NCBI GenBank assembly: GCA_023614405.1
Contig: CM042685.1
Coordinates: 84,930,684-84,994,683, forward strand
From: Avena insularis
Lineage: Eukaryota > Streptophyta > Magnoliopsida > Poales > Poaceae
Length of the DNA stretch: 64,000 bases
Direction of reading: 5' to 3'
Below the pieces are notes generated by a model. That model worked only from the letters and a program-made list of their open reading frames with translations, did no database searches and was not told the origin of the DNA. Within the stretch, counting starts at the first letter, position 1. Every line of letters begins with the position of its first letter. Below, in pieces: positions 1 through 11,446 of this stretch. Made by a program: the position numbers and the translations under genes.

Positions 1-1925
1 TCCTAGCTTGCATCCAATTGACATGTAGACACGGCCCCTTCCTTGTTCAAGATACAAGCACCCAATATATATCTCCAATGTACCTAAAACACAATTAAGT
101 GCACTATGGTCCCCAAACAAATTAGGTCCAAAGTAGTTAGTGCAACTACAATACATAGGAGACCCTCCACACAAACATGCGCATATTGATATGAAATTGA
201 ATTTCATGCACATCTTAGCCTATTAGGATTTGGTGGAGTTTCCCCTATATATTGGATCTAAGAAAGCAAGCATGCCATAATACATATAAGAAGTAAATAT
301 GCATGCATAGGCTTTCAAGACCCAAAAGGAGATACAGTTTAAACAAAAACACCAAGTAAACCAATAAGACACACACAAAAGCATGACTCGACAAAAGGTG
401 TCCAAATTGTATCAAAGAGCCAAATCAACACATGAAAGAAAACAAGTTCAACAAATGAACTAGAAAGAGCCAAAGAAAAAGGATAAGAAAAATACCAAGG
501 CTCAAGGGTTTATCTCATCCTAAAAGAACAAAACAAGTGAAAAGGGATGAGATAAAACCAACTCCCAATGAGAGAAAGGAAACACTCTTCACACTTTTCA
601 TGATGGCACACAAAATACCGACACAAAAAGGATCGAGCTTCCAAGCAAAAATGGATCAAATCAAGAAGCATAAAACAATGTTCTAGATAATATAGGAGAA
701 CTCCCCCATAAGTAGAGCATTATATATAATTTTGCCTTTGAATGCAAAATGCCCACAAATGAGATCATCACTACTACCTAAACTAAATAAAACACAAGGG
801 GATACAAATAACATAAGAAGATCTACAAGATGCAAGGAAAGCTTAGGAGCAAATGGAAAAATATTTTCTTGGCCAAAGATAAGACAAATAAGAAAAGGCC
901 GAACCGAATATGATCAATGAATTCTACCATATATCAAGTACTAATTGTCCAAGGACAAGAAGTAATAGGGATAATTTTCCCGAGGTAGTTTGCAAGAATA
1001 TCCAAGATCATATTCACACAAAGAAGCATATAACAAGATAAGAATTAAGCTTGATGCTTCGAAAGAGATTCTTCATTGCTTCGAATAGATACACAATCAC
1101 TAGTGATTGGATTAAATAGAAGCAAGTGGTTCCCATGAGGGTATATATATCCAAATATGAGGAAACACATACCAAGAATCACTCTCACAAACAAGATCCA
1201 AAAGATGAGCAATAAAAACATTCAAGCAAATTGGAACTTGTATGAGCCATTGTGCCACAAAGGAGCTAGATAGTTTTCAATATCAATTCTAAGTGGCACT
1301 ACCTCAAATGTTCACATTTTCTAGGTTTGTAATATGCAGAAAGCATATGACTCCCCCATAATGTGATAAACCAAGAAATCTCAACAAGAGGCAAAAAGAT
1401 CAAAATAGAGGTACTAATGGACATTATGGAAACTTGAGTTTCTCATGAGAGAGACAAACCACATAGAGACAAAAAAATGACTACTAAGTGGTTTTTCTCA
1501 TGTACACACATTTTAGGATTGTGGAATGACCAAGCATGACACTCCCCCAAAACGGAATAGTCCATTAATCCCTCACAAGAGCCAAATAAGATACCTACTA
1601 GAAACAATAAAGGCTCAAAACCAAGAAACACAAATACATGGTGTTCCAACCAACATACACAAAGATAATTCATAGGTCAATATAAGTAAGTGGGAAGCAC
1701 AACATGTACAAACACATGCAAGGTACAAAAACAACACATGCACAAGGGAGCAAGTAACTATAAATGTAAAGGAATTTAGCACAATTTACCGGAAGGAGGA
1801 ACATTGGATAAGGAATAGAAGCATGATAACCAATGACTTGACTTTGACAACAAGAATATAATGTAGATCCCTCAATTCTTCATAAGGTAGCCAAGTCTCC
1901 AATGCCCTCCAAAAACACCTATTGA
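1..1925 (-). other. Non-coding 3' internal region of the gag-only element
   Basis: AT-rich DNA with no reading frame showing domain similarity. On the plus strand three CTCCCCC blocks occur at about 701, 1351 and 1542; on the element's own strand they read GGGGGAG, like polypurine tracts. The stretches around 1351 and 1542 also share weak surrounding similarity, as if an old duplication. The true polypurine tract next to the missing LTR must lie left of the window. Confidence 0.5.
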
Positions 1926-4318
1926 TCAAGTTTTGGCTTGTTGGTCCCTAACCAAGTTGGGTCCTAAGAAGTTAGTCACAATAGGCTTGGCCACCCAAAT
2001 GGTTCTTTTCTTGACACCACTTTGGGCACCAACAAATTTGGCAAACACATTGCCACCCGCATCCTTATGAAGTGAATAAGCATCATCAATCAAGATAGGA
2101 TGGGATGAGGAGATACCCATGGTGTAAGAGGAAGAAAGGTGCCCCTTCTCACGGCATATGTAGCAAGTTCTTCTCTTGCCATATTTCTTCTTAGAAGGAG
2201 CTGCACCATGAAGAAGATCTTGAGGCTTCTTGGGAAGTGGCCCATCTTGAGCTTGTCGAGGAGCTTGAGACCGCTTCCCTCGTTGCTTCTCACTAAGAGG
2301 CTTCTTATTCAATGGGCAATCCCTCACATGATGCCCTTCTTGCTTGCACTTGAAGAACACAATGTTGGCCGGATTCTTCACTTGTCCTTGGCCCTTCTTC
2401 TTGTTGCCCTTGTGCTTCAACAAGTTAGTGGGCTTGCTCTTGGTGTTGGAATTGAATCCAAGCCCACTCTTGTCACTTGGGGGTCATCGCACACTCAACA
2501 TCTTCTTGAGAGTGGCCTTCCCTTCATGACACCTTTTCAAGTCATTCTTCAAAGAAGTGACTTGAGCCTTGAGCTCTTTGACTTCCTCTACATGGTTAGT
2601 ATCAATAACAACACTAGAGGAAGTAGAAGCTTTGTTAGAGCAACAAGGCAAGGAATGCAATTCATCACAAGATATAACATGGTTATGAGTGGATGAATCA
2701 CAAGGACTAGCACATGGCAATATAACATTGGGAGTAGATATAGTGCTAATGTCCACATGAGTCCCATTAGATGTTACTCTTGACATAATGGCCTCATGAG
2801 CTAACCTTAGCCTACCATGGGAGACTAGAAGATCCTCATGTGAGCTTGAGAGCTTGACATGACTTTCTTCTACTTTCCCATAGTTGCTCGTTTGCAAAGC
2901 AAGTTGAGCCTTTAGCTCAACATTCTCCTTCAAGATAGATGCTTCACAAGAAATAGAGTTAGTAGCACAAGCATCATCATTTAAAGCAAGAGGTGAGGGT
3001 AACTTGCAAAGCTCTTTAGAATATGAAGCTTTAATTTGCTCATGTGACTCGGTGAGTTTGATGAGCTCACCCTTGATGACCCTAGAGCCATTGTTGAGGT
3101 GCTCAAAATCCTCAAGGAGTTTAGCATAAGCAACTTCAAGTTCATCATTTTTAATTTGAAGAGCACTTGCCACCTCAAACTCTCTATCGTGAGATTTCTT
3201 TACTCTAGATAGCTCTAGAGCAAAGGTCTCCTCAAGAGATTCCTTAGTGGTTTGTTCCTCTTCAAGAGCTTCTTTTAGGTTGGCAATTTCATTTGCATAC
3301 TCACGCTCAAGACTACTTATTTTATCTATTTTGTCCTCATGCTCATATATTAGTTGCCTACTTTCAATAGCAAAAGTCAAGATTTTAATGAAAGTAGAGC
3401 AAGCATTTTTATTAGGATGAAGAGCACGAAGGACTAGCCCCCCTTCTCTTTTAAAGAAGCAACATCATCATCTAATTCACCATGATCAACATTCACATCA
3501 TCATGAGATAAATTGGGATCCAAAGGAGAGGTTACCTTTGAACCCTTAGCCATGAGGCACAATTGAACATTGGGAGAAGATGACAATGGGGGAACACATG
3601 AAGCTCCAATCGCAACCTTGCCTTTTCCCACACATTCTCCGATTTCCTCTACATGGTTAGAAACACAAGTACTAGAGGAAATGGAATCACATTTATCATG
3701 GCAACAAGGCAAAGCAAGCATATCATCATGAGATATATTCAATACGTTTCTACATGATATGCAAGGGCAATCAACACTAGGATGTAAATCACATATGGTC
3801 CTACAAGTGTTCATGCCCAAAGATACAACATTGCAATGAGATAGATACAAAGGATCATGAATGGAAATCTCACTATCTACATTGCAAGTTCTATCACCAC
3901 TCACCATATCATTACCTTGTGACAATTCACATGTTGGTGTAGTGGAAGAAGATGAGAACTCATCACGGCCGGAGGTGGAGGGAACACAATCATCCTCATT
4001 AAGCTTGGACACATCATATTTTTCTTGAAGCTTTGTCCAAATATCATGAGCATACCGGAAAGGCATGATTGAGGAAAGAACTACAAAGCTCACAACATTA
4101 ACAAGCACATTAGATGCTTGAGCTTCGAGATAAGAGTTTGTCTTCTCCTCCAAAGATAGATTTTGGGGATCCTTAGGAGGAGACAAGCCCATATCTAGAA
4201 TTCGCTCAATGTTTGGGTCAATGGCCCGGAAATGACTAAGCATGTGAGTATGCCAAACATCATAATGTGTGCCATCAAATGTAAATGTGAGAGAGTGCAC
4301 TAAACCCCTAGGAGACAT
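1926..4318 (-). pseudogene. gag-like protein: UBN2-type N-terminus, coiled coil, zinc knuckles (broken)
   Basis: This was the particle (Gag) protein, which packages element RNA. The start is taken at 4318 (MSPRGLVHS); the frame stays open upstream only by reading through the primer site. The first 110 residues carry the FDGTHYDVWHTHML and DIWTKLQEKYDVS motifs of UBN2/DUF4219 gag domains. A long Glu/Lys-rich coiled coil follows (about 3380-2500), then two CCHC-like knuckles: CFKCKQEGHHVRDC and CYICREKGHLSSS, the second lacking its last cysteine. Two lesions break it: a one-base slip in a G run near 3440, and an in-frame TGA at 2484-2486 with open frame on both sides. No pol follows. Confidence 0.75.
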
Positions 4319-4358
4319 CTTTACTCTCGAGGCGGTGAAGCCTAAAAGCGAGAGACCT

Positions 4359-4371
4359 GGCTCTGATACCA
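4359..4371 (-). promoter_or_regulatory. Primer-binding site, tRNA-iMet type
   Basis: The minus strand reads TGGTATCAGAGCC two bases downstream of the LTR end, matching the 3' end of initiator tRNA-Met, which primes minus-strand DNA synthesis in many plant LTR retrotransposons. Confidence 0.85.
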
Positions 4372-4959
4372 ATTGAAAGTGCAATGGATATCGCCTAGAG
4401 GGGGGTGAATAGGATTTTTAAAATTATTACGGTATAGGCTCAAGTAAATGCGGAATAAAACTAACATTTAATTTATTGAGCACAAAACCTAGCCACTAAG
4501 TTCACCTAGGTGCACCAGAAACCTAAGCTAAGTAATACAAGCAACAAGGTGATAGCAAGGTATAAATACTTCAAGCACGATGGCTATCACAATGTAAAAT
4601 GCATAAGTAAAGGGCTCGGTTGAGAGATAACCGATGGACGCGGAGACGAAGATTTGTTTCCCAAAGTTCACTTCCAAAGAAGCTACGTCTCCGTTGGAGA
4701 GGTGCGATGGCACAATGCTCTCCGAACGCCACAAATGGCTCACCTCGAGGTATGGTGGCTCGATGCTCACCCAACGCCACACAAGGCCTCACCCCAGATG
4801 CGGAAGCACGCAACTCACCGACGCCACAAAAGGCTCACCCTATTCTCCCGAGTGCGCACCACAAAAGGCGGGCACTCGCTCTACTATGGGACGCTTGAGG
4901 GCGGTCACCGAACCCGTACAAGATTGGGGATAACTCCACAACTCAATTGGAGGCTCCCA

Positions 4960-5060
4960 ACAACAAAGCCACAAAAGGCTACAATGCCACAAAAGGCCAA
5001 CAAAGCCATAAGAGGCTACAAGACCACAAAAGGTCAACAAGACCACAAAAGGTCAACAAT
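4960..5060. repeat. Short tandem repeat, CCACAAAAGG(C/T) units
   Basis: The word CCACAAAAGG recurs with variants (CCATAAGAGG) every 15-18 bases, separated by short AACAA/TACAA linkers. Scattered single copies occur upstream from 4817. It lies inside the LTR and has no coding meaning that I can support. Confidence 0.75.
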
Positions 5061-5135
5061 CCAACCACACAACCGTCTAGGGTTCCAAGAACCCAAGAGT
5101 AACAAACCCACAAGCTTGTACTCGCTGAATCTCCA

Positions 5136-5360
5136 AGGAGAACTCAAACCTATGCACCAAATGCAAGGGAAAGTCCTTCTCTCCCAAATTCCAACAAAGC
5201 TACAAAAGCTATTAGGAAAATAAGGGAGGAAGAACACAAGAGGAGAACTCAAACCTATGCACCAAATGCAAGGGAAAGTCCTTCTCTACCAAATTCCAAC
5301 AAAGCTACAAAAGCTATTGGGGGAATAAGGGAGGAAGAACACAAGAGGAGAACTCAAAAC
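5136..5360. repeat. 105-bp tandem direct repeat, two full copies plus a partial
   Basis: The unit starting AGGAGAACTCAAACCTATGC begins at 5136 and 5241, and a partial copy starts at 5346, giving a period of 105. The two full copies differ at a few positions (ATTAGGAAAATAAG versus ATTGGGGGAATAAG). It is a recent local duplication within the LTR. Confidence 0.85.
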
Positions 5361-6857
5361 TCTCCAAGATCTAGATCCCAATGATTCCTTCACAAAGAAG
5401 GGATTTGACTTGGGAGGATTGTAGATCTAGATCTCCTCTCACTTATCCCTCAAAAAGATGTAACAATCATGGGAGGGAGAGGGAGTAAGAAAACTCAAAT
5501 AGGTCAACAATGGTGGGAAAAAACGAGCTCAAAAGATGGGGAACCATTGAAGAAGAAGCCCCCCTTAAATAGGGCAAGGAAAAACTGACCGTTTGGGCCA
5601 GATTCGCACACCACCGGAACTTCCGCCCCCCCACCGGAACTTCCGGCAAATAGAAACACAAGTTACTGAACCTGACCGGAACTTGGGTCAGAACTTGGGC
5701 CGGAACTTCCGCTCAAGGAAAAGCGCAGGATAACATTGCACGAAAACTTTAATAACTTTTGATTCCGGACTCCGTTTTTGATGATCTTGGGTTCGTTTTG
5801 AAGAGAACGAAAATCTCTACAAGATTATGCAAAGAAACATCATAGTACAACATGGAAGGATAAAACCAAATTGAGAAAGGTATGACCTCTCTAGAAGCGA
5901 TAAACCGGTAAAACCTCCAAAACCCAAAACACAAGAAGTTGAGCTTGGAAACTCCGATTGGGATGAAACCAATTTTGTTGGGAAGATAAAACCAAGTAGA
6001 ACCCAACAAAATGTTAAATATTGGATACCACCAAGGGAGAAAATATCAAGTATATATATGTGAGATATCTCCTAAGGTATGGAGCCGGAAAAACCCGCAC
6101 GATCAAGAATGCAATAAGATATGCAAGGAAAATCCTTATTTGATGAACTAGAGATTGTTATGATGATAACCACAATCTCTAGATCTTCTCATGGATAAGA
6201 ACCAAATAAAAACCAAGAAATATGATGCTATGAATGCAAAGGTTTGAGCTCTCTCCGAATGATGTGATCGAGACACCCGCTTGAGAACCCCTCTTGATAG
6301 TATGGCTATCTATCCTAAACCCGGTCTCCCAACAACATGAGACCGGCAAAAGAGAAGCCCTATCAATATCATACCTCTGCCTTGAGCAATCCACTTGAAA
6401 TTGTTGTAGACCGTCTTGTTCTTCTCAAGTGGGAACAACTTTCTTGATTGCTCTTGCTTGATGAAGATGAGGACTTGCAAATTGCTCCCCATACTCCATG
6501 GGGAAACTTCTTCTTTGAACTTGTCTTCATCACTCCATGATCACGAGGATGGCAAGATTCAAGCATGAGGTCTTATAGAGACAGCGCATCTTGAGTGTTC
6601 CCTTCTTCATACGTTCTTGAGGTTGATCCATCTTGATACAACTCTTTGCACTTGTCTTGATCAGCCTTCAAGCTCCTTCTTTCTTCATGATTCCAAGCCC
6701 TTGGAGATTTCTTCATCTTTCAACCTTGAGACCAACACATGCCCCAAGCGATGCTAATGGACAAACCTACAAGTGAAACTCAATTTACACATTAGTCCAT
6801 AGAGATTGTCATTAATTACCAAAACCACACATGGGGGCATACATGCCCTTTCAAGAG

Positions 6858-7330
6858 TGTCAGGCCAGAGCTTTGGTGTCTAGGGTACTAGGCCTTAGAC
6901 CTACTCAGCCACACAAAGACCGCGTAGAAGAGCCTCTCCATGTTGTATTCATGCAAATCGCGCCCTACGCGTGGCAGTGCTACAACGACACATGTTTTTA
7001 TGAGCCTTGTGGTGTCCCCTTTCCCTTATAAAAGGAGGCCTAGGTCGAACGAGAGGGAGGGAGAGATTTTCCTAGCTAGAGCCTTCCTAGGGAAGGAACC
7101 TTTATAATTATGATCATTGACCAGATAGTCGATAGTTGCAGGACATAGGGATTCGCACATCGCGAACCTGAACCAGGGTAAAACCATGTGTCTCTCTCTC
7201 TATGTGTGTGTGTTCATCCAGCTAGCTGATCGAGCTGGCCAGACGTTGCACCCCTGGCTGAACTAACAAAGGGGGTCCCATCATGAGTGTCAAAAATCAA
7301 GACACGAGATATGGCGTGCCAAATAGGGGG
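6858..7330 (+). repeat. LTR relic with TATA box, plus strand
   Basis: The segment begins TGTCAGGCCAGAG, has a TATAAAA box at 7027-7033, and a U5-like stretch with GAACCTGAACCAGGGTAAAACC, a phrase common in grass Gypsy LTRs. I could not fix its 3' end or find a partner LTR. It may be the target into which the neighbouring element inserted. Confidence 0.4.
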
Positions 7331-8739
7331 CGCATACACTCCCAACTTGGTCGGCTTCACCGCCGCTGATGACGGAAAATGGGACGACTAAGATTACTCG
7401 CGTCCGCGTCATAGAGACAGATAGAATATAAATTTAAATTGCGCAAATGCAAATGACAAATATCAAAGATTGCAGTTTATACTTCTGAAACTCATACATT
7501 TATATAGAAATTCTGTTAATTACATCTCCATAAAGAAAACCCCTGATTAAGAATTCCAACGTAGCTATTACATAGCATTACAACATGTGAATACTACAAA
7601 ATATAGAAAAAAACAAGACTACAAAATAAAGTCCTCCTTGCTGTCGTCGTCGGCGGCGTACTCGGGAGAGCATTTGACATCAGTTATTTTTAGCATATAT
7701 GTCATAATTTACGCTTGTACTAATATTAGAAATACAAGCAAAATATTTTGCACTTGCACTAGTATTTAGAAGTACAAGTAGATTGCATGCATCGGATCCA
7801 CCACTTAGTTAACGGCTTACTGATTATAAAGCATAATATTCAATTATTTGAGAGGTTGCTTAGCCGAAACAAATAACATCATAGTGATGCATGCGATTTT
7901 GACCATGGTCATGCACTATGCTTCTCTGCATGCATCGCTAACTACATATAGCTAGCTAGCTCTTCAATCTGCATATTTCCTTGAGTACTAATGTATATAC
8001 ATAGTACCAACATATTCTACATGCTACAGGGGCATGGGAGTAGAGCACCGTATCATGGGACTATGCTACATGGGCATGGGAGTAGAGCATCGTGTAGGGT
8101 TTGCTTGGTACTAATATATTTACATAGTAGGAAGGTTCAGAACTTAAGAACCACTTTATGTTGTATGAGCAAGGACTGCTATGTTTTATTAGCTAATTTA
8201 CCCGCTAAGTGAAAGGTAAACATTTTGTATTTACCTAAAGTTGCTGGCGCTGTATGTGACACCTATATATGCAACCTATGCATGTGATTTGGTTATGTTT
8301 TAATATTTTCTAGATTACTATAATCGTTCTTTTATCATTTATGCAGACTATATAAAACTAGTGACATGAATATATTTTATAGTTTCATCAGACTTGTATT
8401 AATACTATCATCACGTAGCAAAATTCGTGCCTCGTGTGTAGCATAACCAAATGACGTTTGTTGATTTCCTCTTGTTTGTATCATCACTAACATAGCATAG
8501 CATGTAGTGTGATCAAACTCGAAGTATATGTCAATTTATAAGCATGCTTAATATATGAAATGCATGCATATAACTTCAGTACTAAAGTTAGCTTATATTT
8601 GGGGTTTGTTTATGCCAATGCGCTAGTTTTCTATTATCTCTAGATCATGTATGAGTAGGTGATTATAGAGACCACATATATGTGATTAAGTTTCACTTCA
8701 CCCGTATTATTACTAGAGCCGTGTAGCGATATGCCCACT
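7331..8739. other. Unassigned AT-rich interval
   Basis: No reading frame here shows recognisable domains. A short minus-strand stretch near 7640-7670 (SPEYAADDDSKEDF then stop) could be the tail of a coding exon but is too short to assign. A 43-base tandem duplication at 8020-8105 is the only clear structure. Confidence 0.4.
8020..8105. repeat. 43-bp tandem duplication
   Basis: ATGCTACAGGGGCATGGGAG at 8020 is repeated as ATGCTACATGGGCATGGGAG at 8063, followed in both by TAGAGCA[C/T]CGT. Confidence 0.7.
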
Positions 8740-10306
8740 GATGATGTGTAGCTCAGGTCACTTTAGAGCTTCGTTGGGAGACCCTAAGAGGAAGGTATGA
8801 TAAACACAGCAACAAGTTTTCCCTCAGTAGAAACCAAGGTTATCGAACCAGTAGGAGAAAGGAAACGACTCAAAGGTATTGCTAGCAACTTGAAAACCTG
8901 CACAACATAAATTCAAGACTTCGCCCCAACGAACAGTGAGGTTGTCAATCTCACCGGTTTGCTGAAAACAAAGGATTGATTGTATGGTGTGGAAGGTAAT
9001 GATGGTTTGCAGAAAGTAAACAGTAATAGTAGAAGATGTATTAATGGTAAAGATTGGACCGGGGTCCATAGTTCACTAGAGGTGTTCTCCTAAAGATAAA
9101 CAACATAACATGCTGGGTAAACAAATTACAGCATGGCAATTGATAGGACAGAGCATGGCATAACAATGCAATACTAGACATTCATGATCTTATGAGATTT
9201 GATTGGGCATTACAACAAGATACATAGACTGCCATCCAACTACATCTATGACAAGTAATCCACCTTCAGGTTATCATCTGAACCCCCTCCAGTATTAAGT
9301 TGCAAGCAACGGATAACTTCTTTAAGCAAGGTGTGTAAAGCAAACAATCCACTTGTTCCATGAATAAGAGATCGTTGTTTTATCCCTAGTAGCAATAGCA
9401 CATCTACAACCTTAGAGATTTCTGTCACTTCCCCAATTAAAATAGAGGCATGAACCCACTATCGAGCATAAATACTCCCTCTTGGAGTCATTAGCATCTA
9501 CTTGGCCAAGATAGCTACTAAAAACAGAGAGCATGCAAGATCTCAAACAACACAGACATGATAGAATCAATAAGATAGAATCATTAACCAATCTGACATA
9601 GTAATCTCAATATCCATCGGATCCCCGCAAACACAACATGCATGATTACAAATAGTGATCTTGATCATGAACGGAGCTCACAAGATCTAAACATGGTAGC
9701 ACAAAGGAGGAGAAACAACCATCTAGCTACTACATGGACCCATAGTCAAAGTGGAACTACTCACGCTTCATACCGGAGGCTGGCATGGTGATGAAGAAGG
9801 CCTTCGGGATGATCTCTCCCCTCCGGCAGGGTGCCGGGAAGAGCTTCAGATCCCCCAATCTAGGGACGATGGTGGCGGCGGCTACGGACTGTTTCGTGGA
9901 AGATTGATCGGGTACATAGGGTTTAGGTATCGAGGGCTTCTTATAGGAGAAGAGGGAGGTAGAGGGGGTGACCGAGGCGGCTGCACCCCCCCCGGTGCGG
10001 GCCAGGCCTGGCCGCGTGGCCAGGGGTGTGGCCTCCTCGATGCCCTTCTTCGTCTCGTCTTCTCGTGTTCCCCACAGTAAAATATTGACTTTGGCTTTTG
10101 TCCCGTCCAATTCTGAGAATATTCATTTTCTGAATTTTCTGGAACCAAAAACAACAGAAAACAGGCAACTGGCACTGTGGCATATTATTAATAGGTTAGT
10201 CCCAGAAAACATATAAAAATACCTCAAAGTGAAGACAAAGCAAAGCAAACTAGATACTAAACAAGCATGGAACATCAAAAATTATAGATACTTTTACGAC
10301 GTATCA
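8740..10306 (-). repeat. 3' LTR of the Gypsy relic
   Basis: The minus strand starts TGATACGTCGTAAAAG at 10306. Phrases such as GGTTATCGAACCAGTAGGAG (8843 region) and CCCACTATCGAGCATAAATAC are typical of this grass LTR family, by recollection. The left (3') end is approximate because no partner LTR or target duplication is available. Confidence 0.6.
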
Positions 10307-10321
10307 AGCATCCCCAAGCTT
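10307..10321 (-). promoter_or_regulatory. Polypurine tract of the Gypsy relic
   Basis: The minus strand reads AAGCTTGGGGATGCT immediately before the LTR's TGATACG, the expected place for the plus-strand primer. Confidence 0.6.
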
Positions 10322-11446
10322 AACTCCTTCTCGTCCTCGAGTAGGTAAGTGATAAAAAGAATAATTTTTTAGGTGACATGCACCATCAAAATCAAGATCA
10401 AACCATTTGCAAGCATTGAAAGCTGGGATCAAAGAACTCTAAACATGAGCATGAAAGAAGAAGTTCTAACAATAAGACAAAGTAACTATGTATGCAACAT
10501 GAAATGATACAAACAAAGATCATAAATAACAATGCATTAAAATACGTTTGTTTGTTTCACATATAGAAAACATAGCATAGTAGCATTCAGCTTGTCCCTC
10601 ATAGAGTAGCAATAAATGCATAGGACACCTTCAAAGTTCATAAGAGTGACTAGATACAAATAGTTCAAGAACAAGCAATATCAATAATATGGATCAATCA
10701 ATAAGTTTTGGGACAATGCACATAAAACTAAGAATGACAACTATGCTCTCTTAATTGGTGCCTAAGGATATAAGGTGGAGACTCAATATAATGGTGGAAG
10801 AAATGCCCTTCATAAAGGGAAGCAGGGATTTCAAGTCTCATAAAGAGCTTCCAAAAATTATGGTACTTGTTAGCTTTCAAACTTATTGAAAGAATCTTGA
10901 AGTGATTAAGGTTAAAGTGAACAAACTATAGAGAGATATGCTTGACAAAGTATAAGTTGGCAATCTAATGTCCCTTGAGTACGAGGGCCGCTCCTCATGC
11001 TACTCAACTTTAGTCACCGGTAAGTTCTTGTCATAGTAAGTATATGTGTATCATAGAGAACCACCAACGGGGTACCCCTTGCACATGATACAGGAGCTAT
11101 CCCATAATCAAAATGACAAGGCAAGCAGACAATGGGCATCTTAGCAATCTTCTTATTTACCATGGGAAAATGATACTTTTTCTCTCTTTCCTCTTTTCAA
11201 TATGTCTCTTTTTATAAGAAGAAAGCTTCATAGATTGCTCACTATGGTGATGCTGCAAGTTTCCACCATGATTAGGCATGGCTTAGGCTAGCGGCCCAGA
11301 CGTTTCTCTAACACACATACATAACTATATGGACTTACAAGCTCCCCTTTTATTTCGCACCGACGACATCCGCAAACAAAAGAGCATGACATCAACTGTG
11401 TACAATGTACAAGTGCAATGTTGAAAGCGTTCCCCATGATAGCATG
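10322..11446 (-). other. 3' non-coding internal DNA of the Gypsy relic
   Basis: AT-rich sequence with no open frame of note. It continues across the solo LTR into 15402-15627: the flanks ...CCCCATGATAGCATG and GCATGGTTCTGC share the duplicated GCATG. Confidence 0.5.

Larger units (their letters stand above)
1..6853 (-). mobile_element. Gag-only Copia-like LTR retrotransposon, 3' part beyond window
   Basis: Read on the minus strand, the element shows a 2.48 kb 5' LTR (4374-6853), a tRNA-iMet primer site (4359-4371), a gag reading frame (1926-4318) and about 1.9 kb of non-coding DNA running off the left edge. No protease, integrase or reverse transcriptase is seen after gag, so it is probably a non-autonomous derivative moved by a partner's enzymes. 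The gag start resembles the UBN2/DUF4219 type found in grass SIRE/Maximus-like Copia elements; this lineage placement is from memory of the family. The second LTR and target duplication lie outside the window and cannot be checked. Confidence 0.75.
4374..6853 (-). repeat. 5' LTR of the gag-only Copia-like element
   Basis: On the plus strand it starts TGAAAGTGCA and ends ATGCCCTTTCA, giving inverted TGAAAG/CTTTCA ends and the canonical TG...CA termini. The primer site directly abuts its inner end. It carries internal tandem repeats at 4960-5060 and 5136-5360. The outer flank reads AGAGT, a possible target duplication that cannot be tested here. Confidence 0.8.

Noticed and set aside
4654..5223. 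Plus-strand frame of 189 codons in the Copia-like LTR
   Set aside because: It is produced by tandem repeats lacking stops and lies opposite to the element's transcription.
5136..5360. Direct repeats considered as CRISPR-like
   Set aside because: Units are adjacent without unique spacers, and the DNA is plant nuclear.
9751..10216. Frames of about 80-117 codons on both strands near 9.9 kb
   Set aside because: They lie in the GC-rich part of a Gypsy LTR and show no homology-like motifs.
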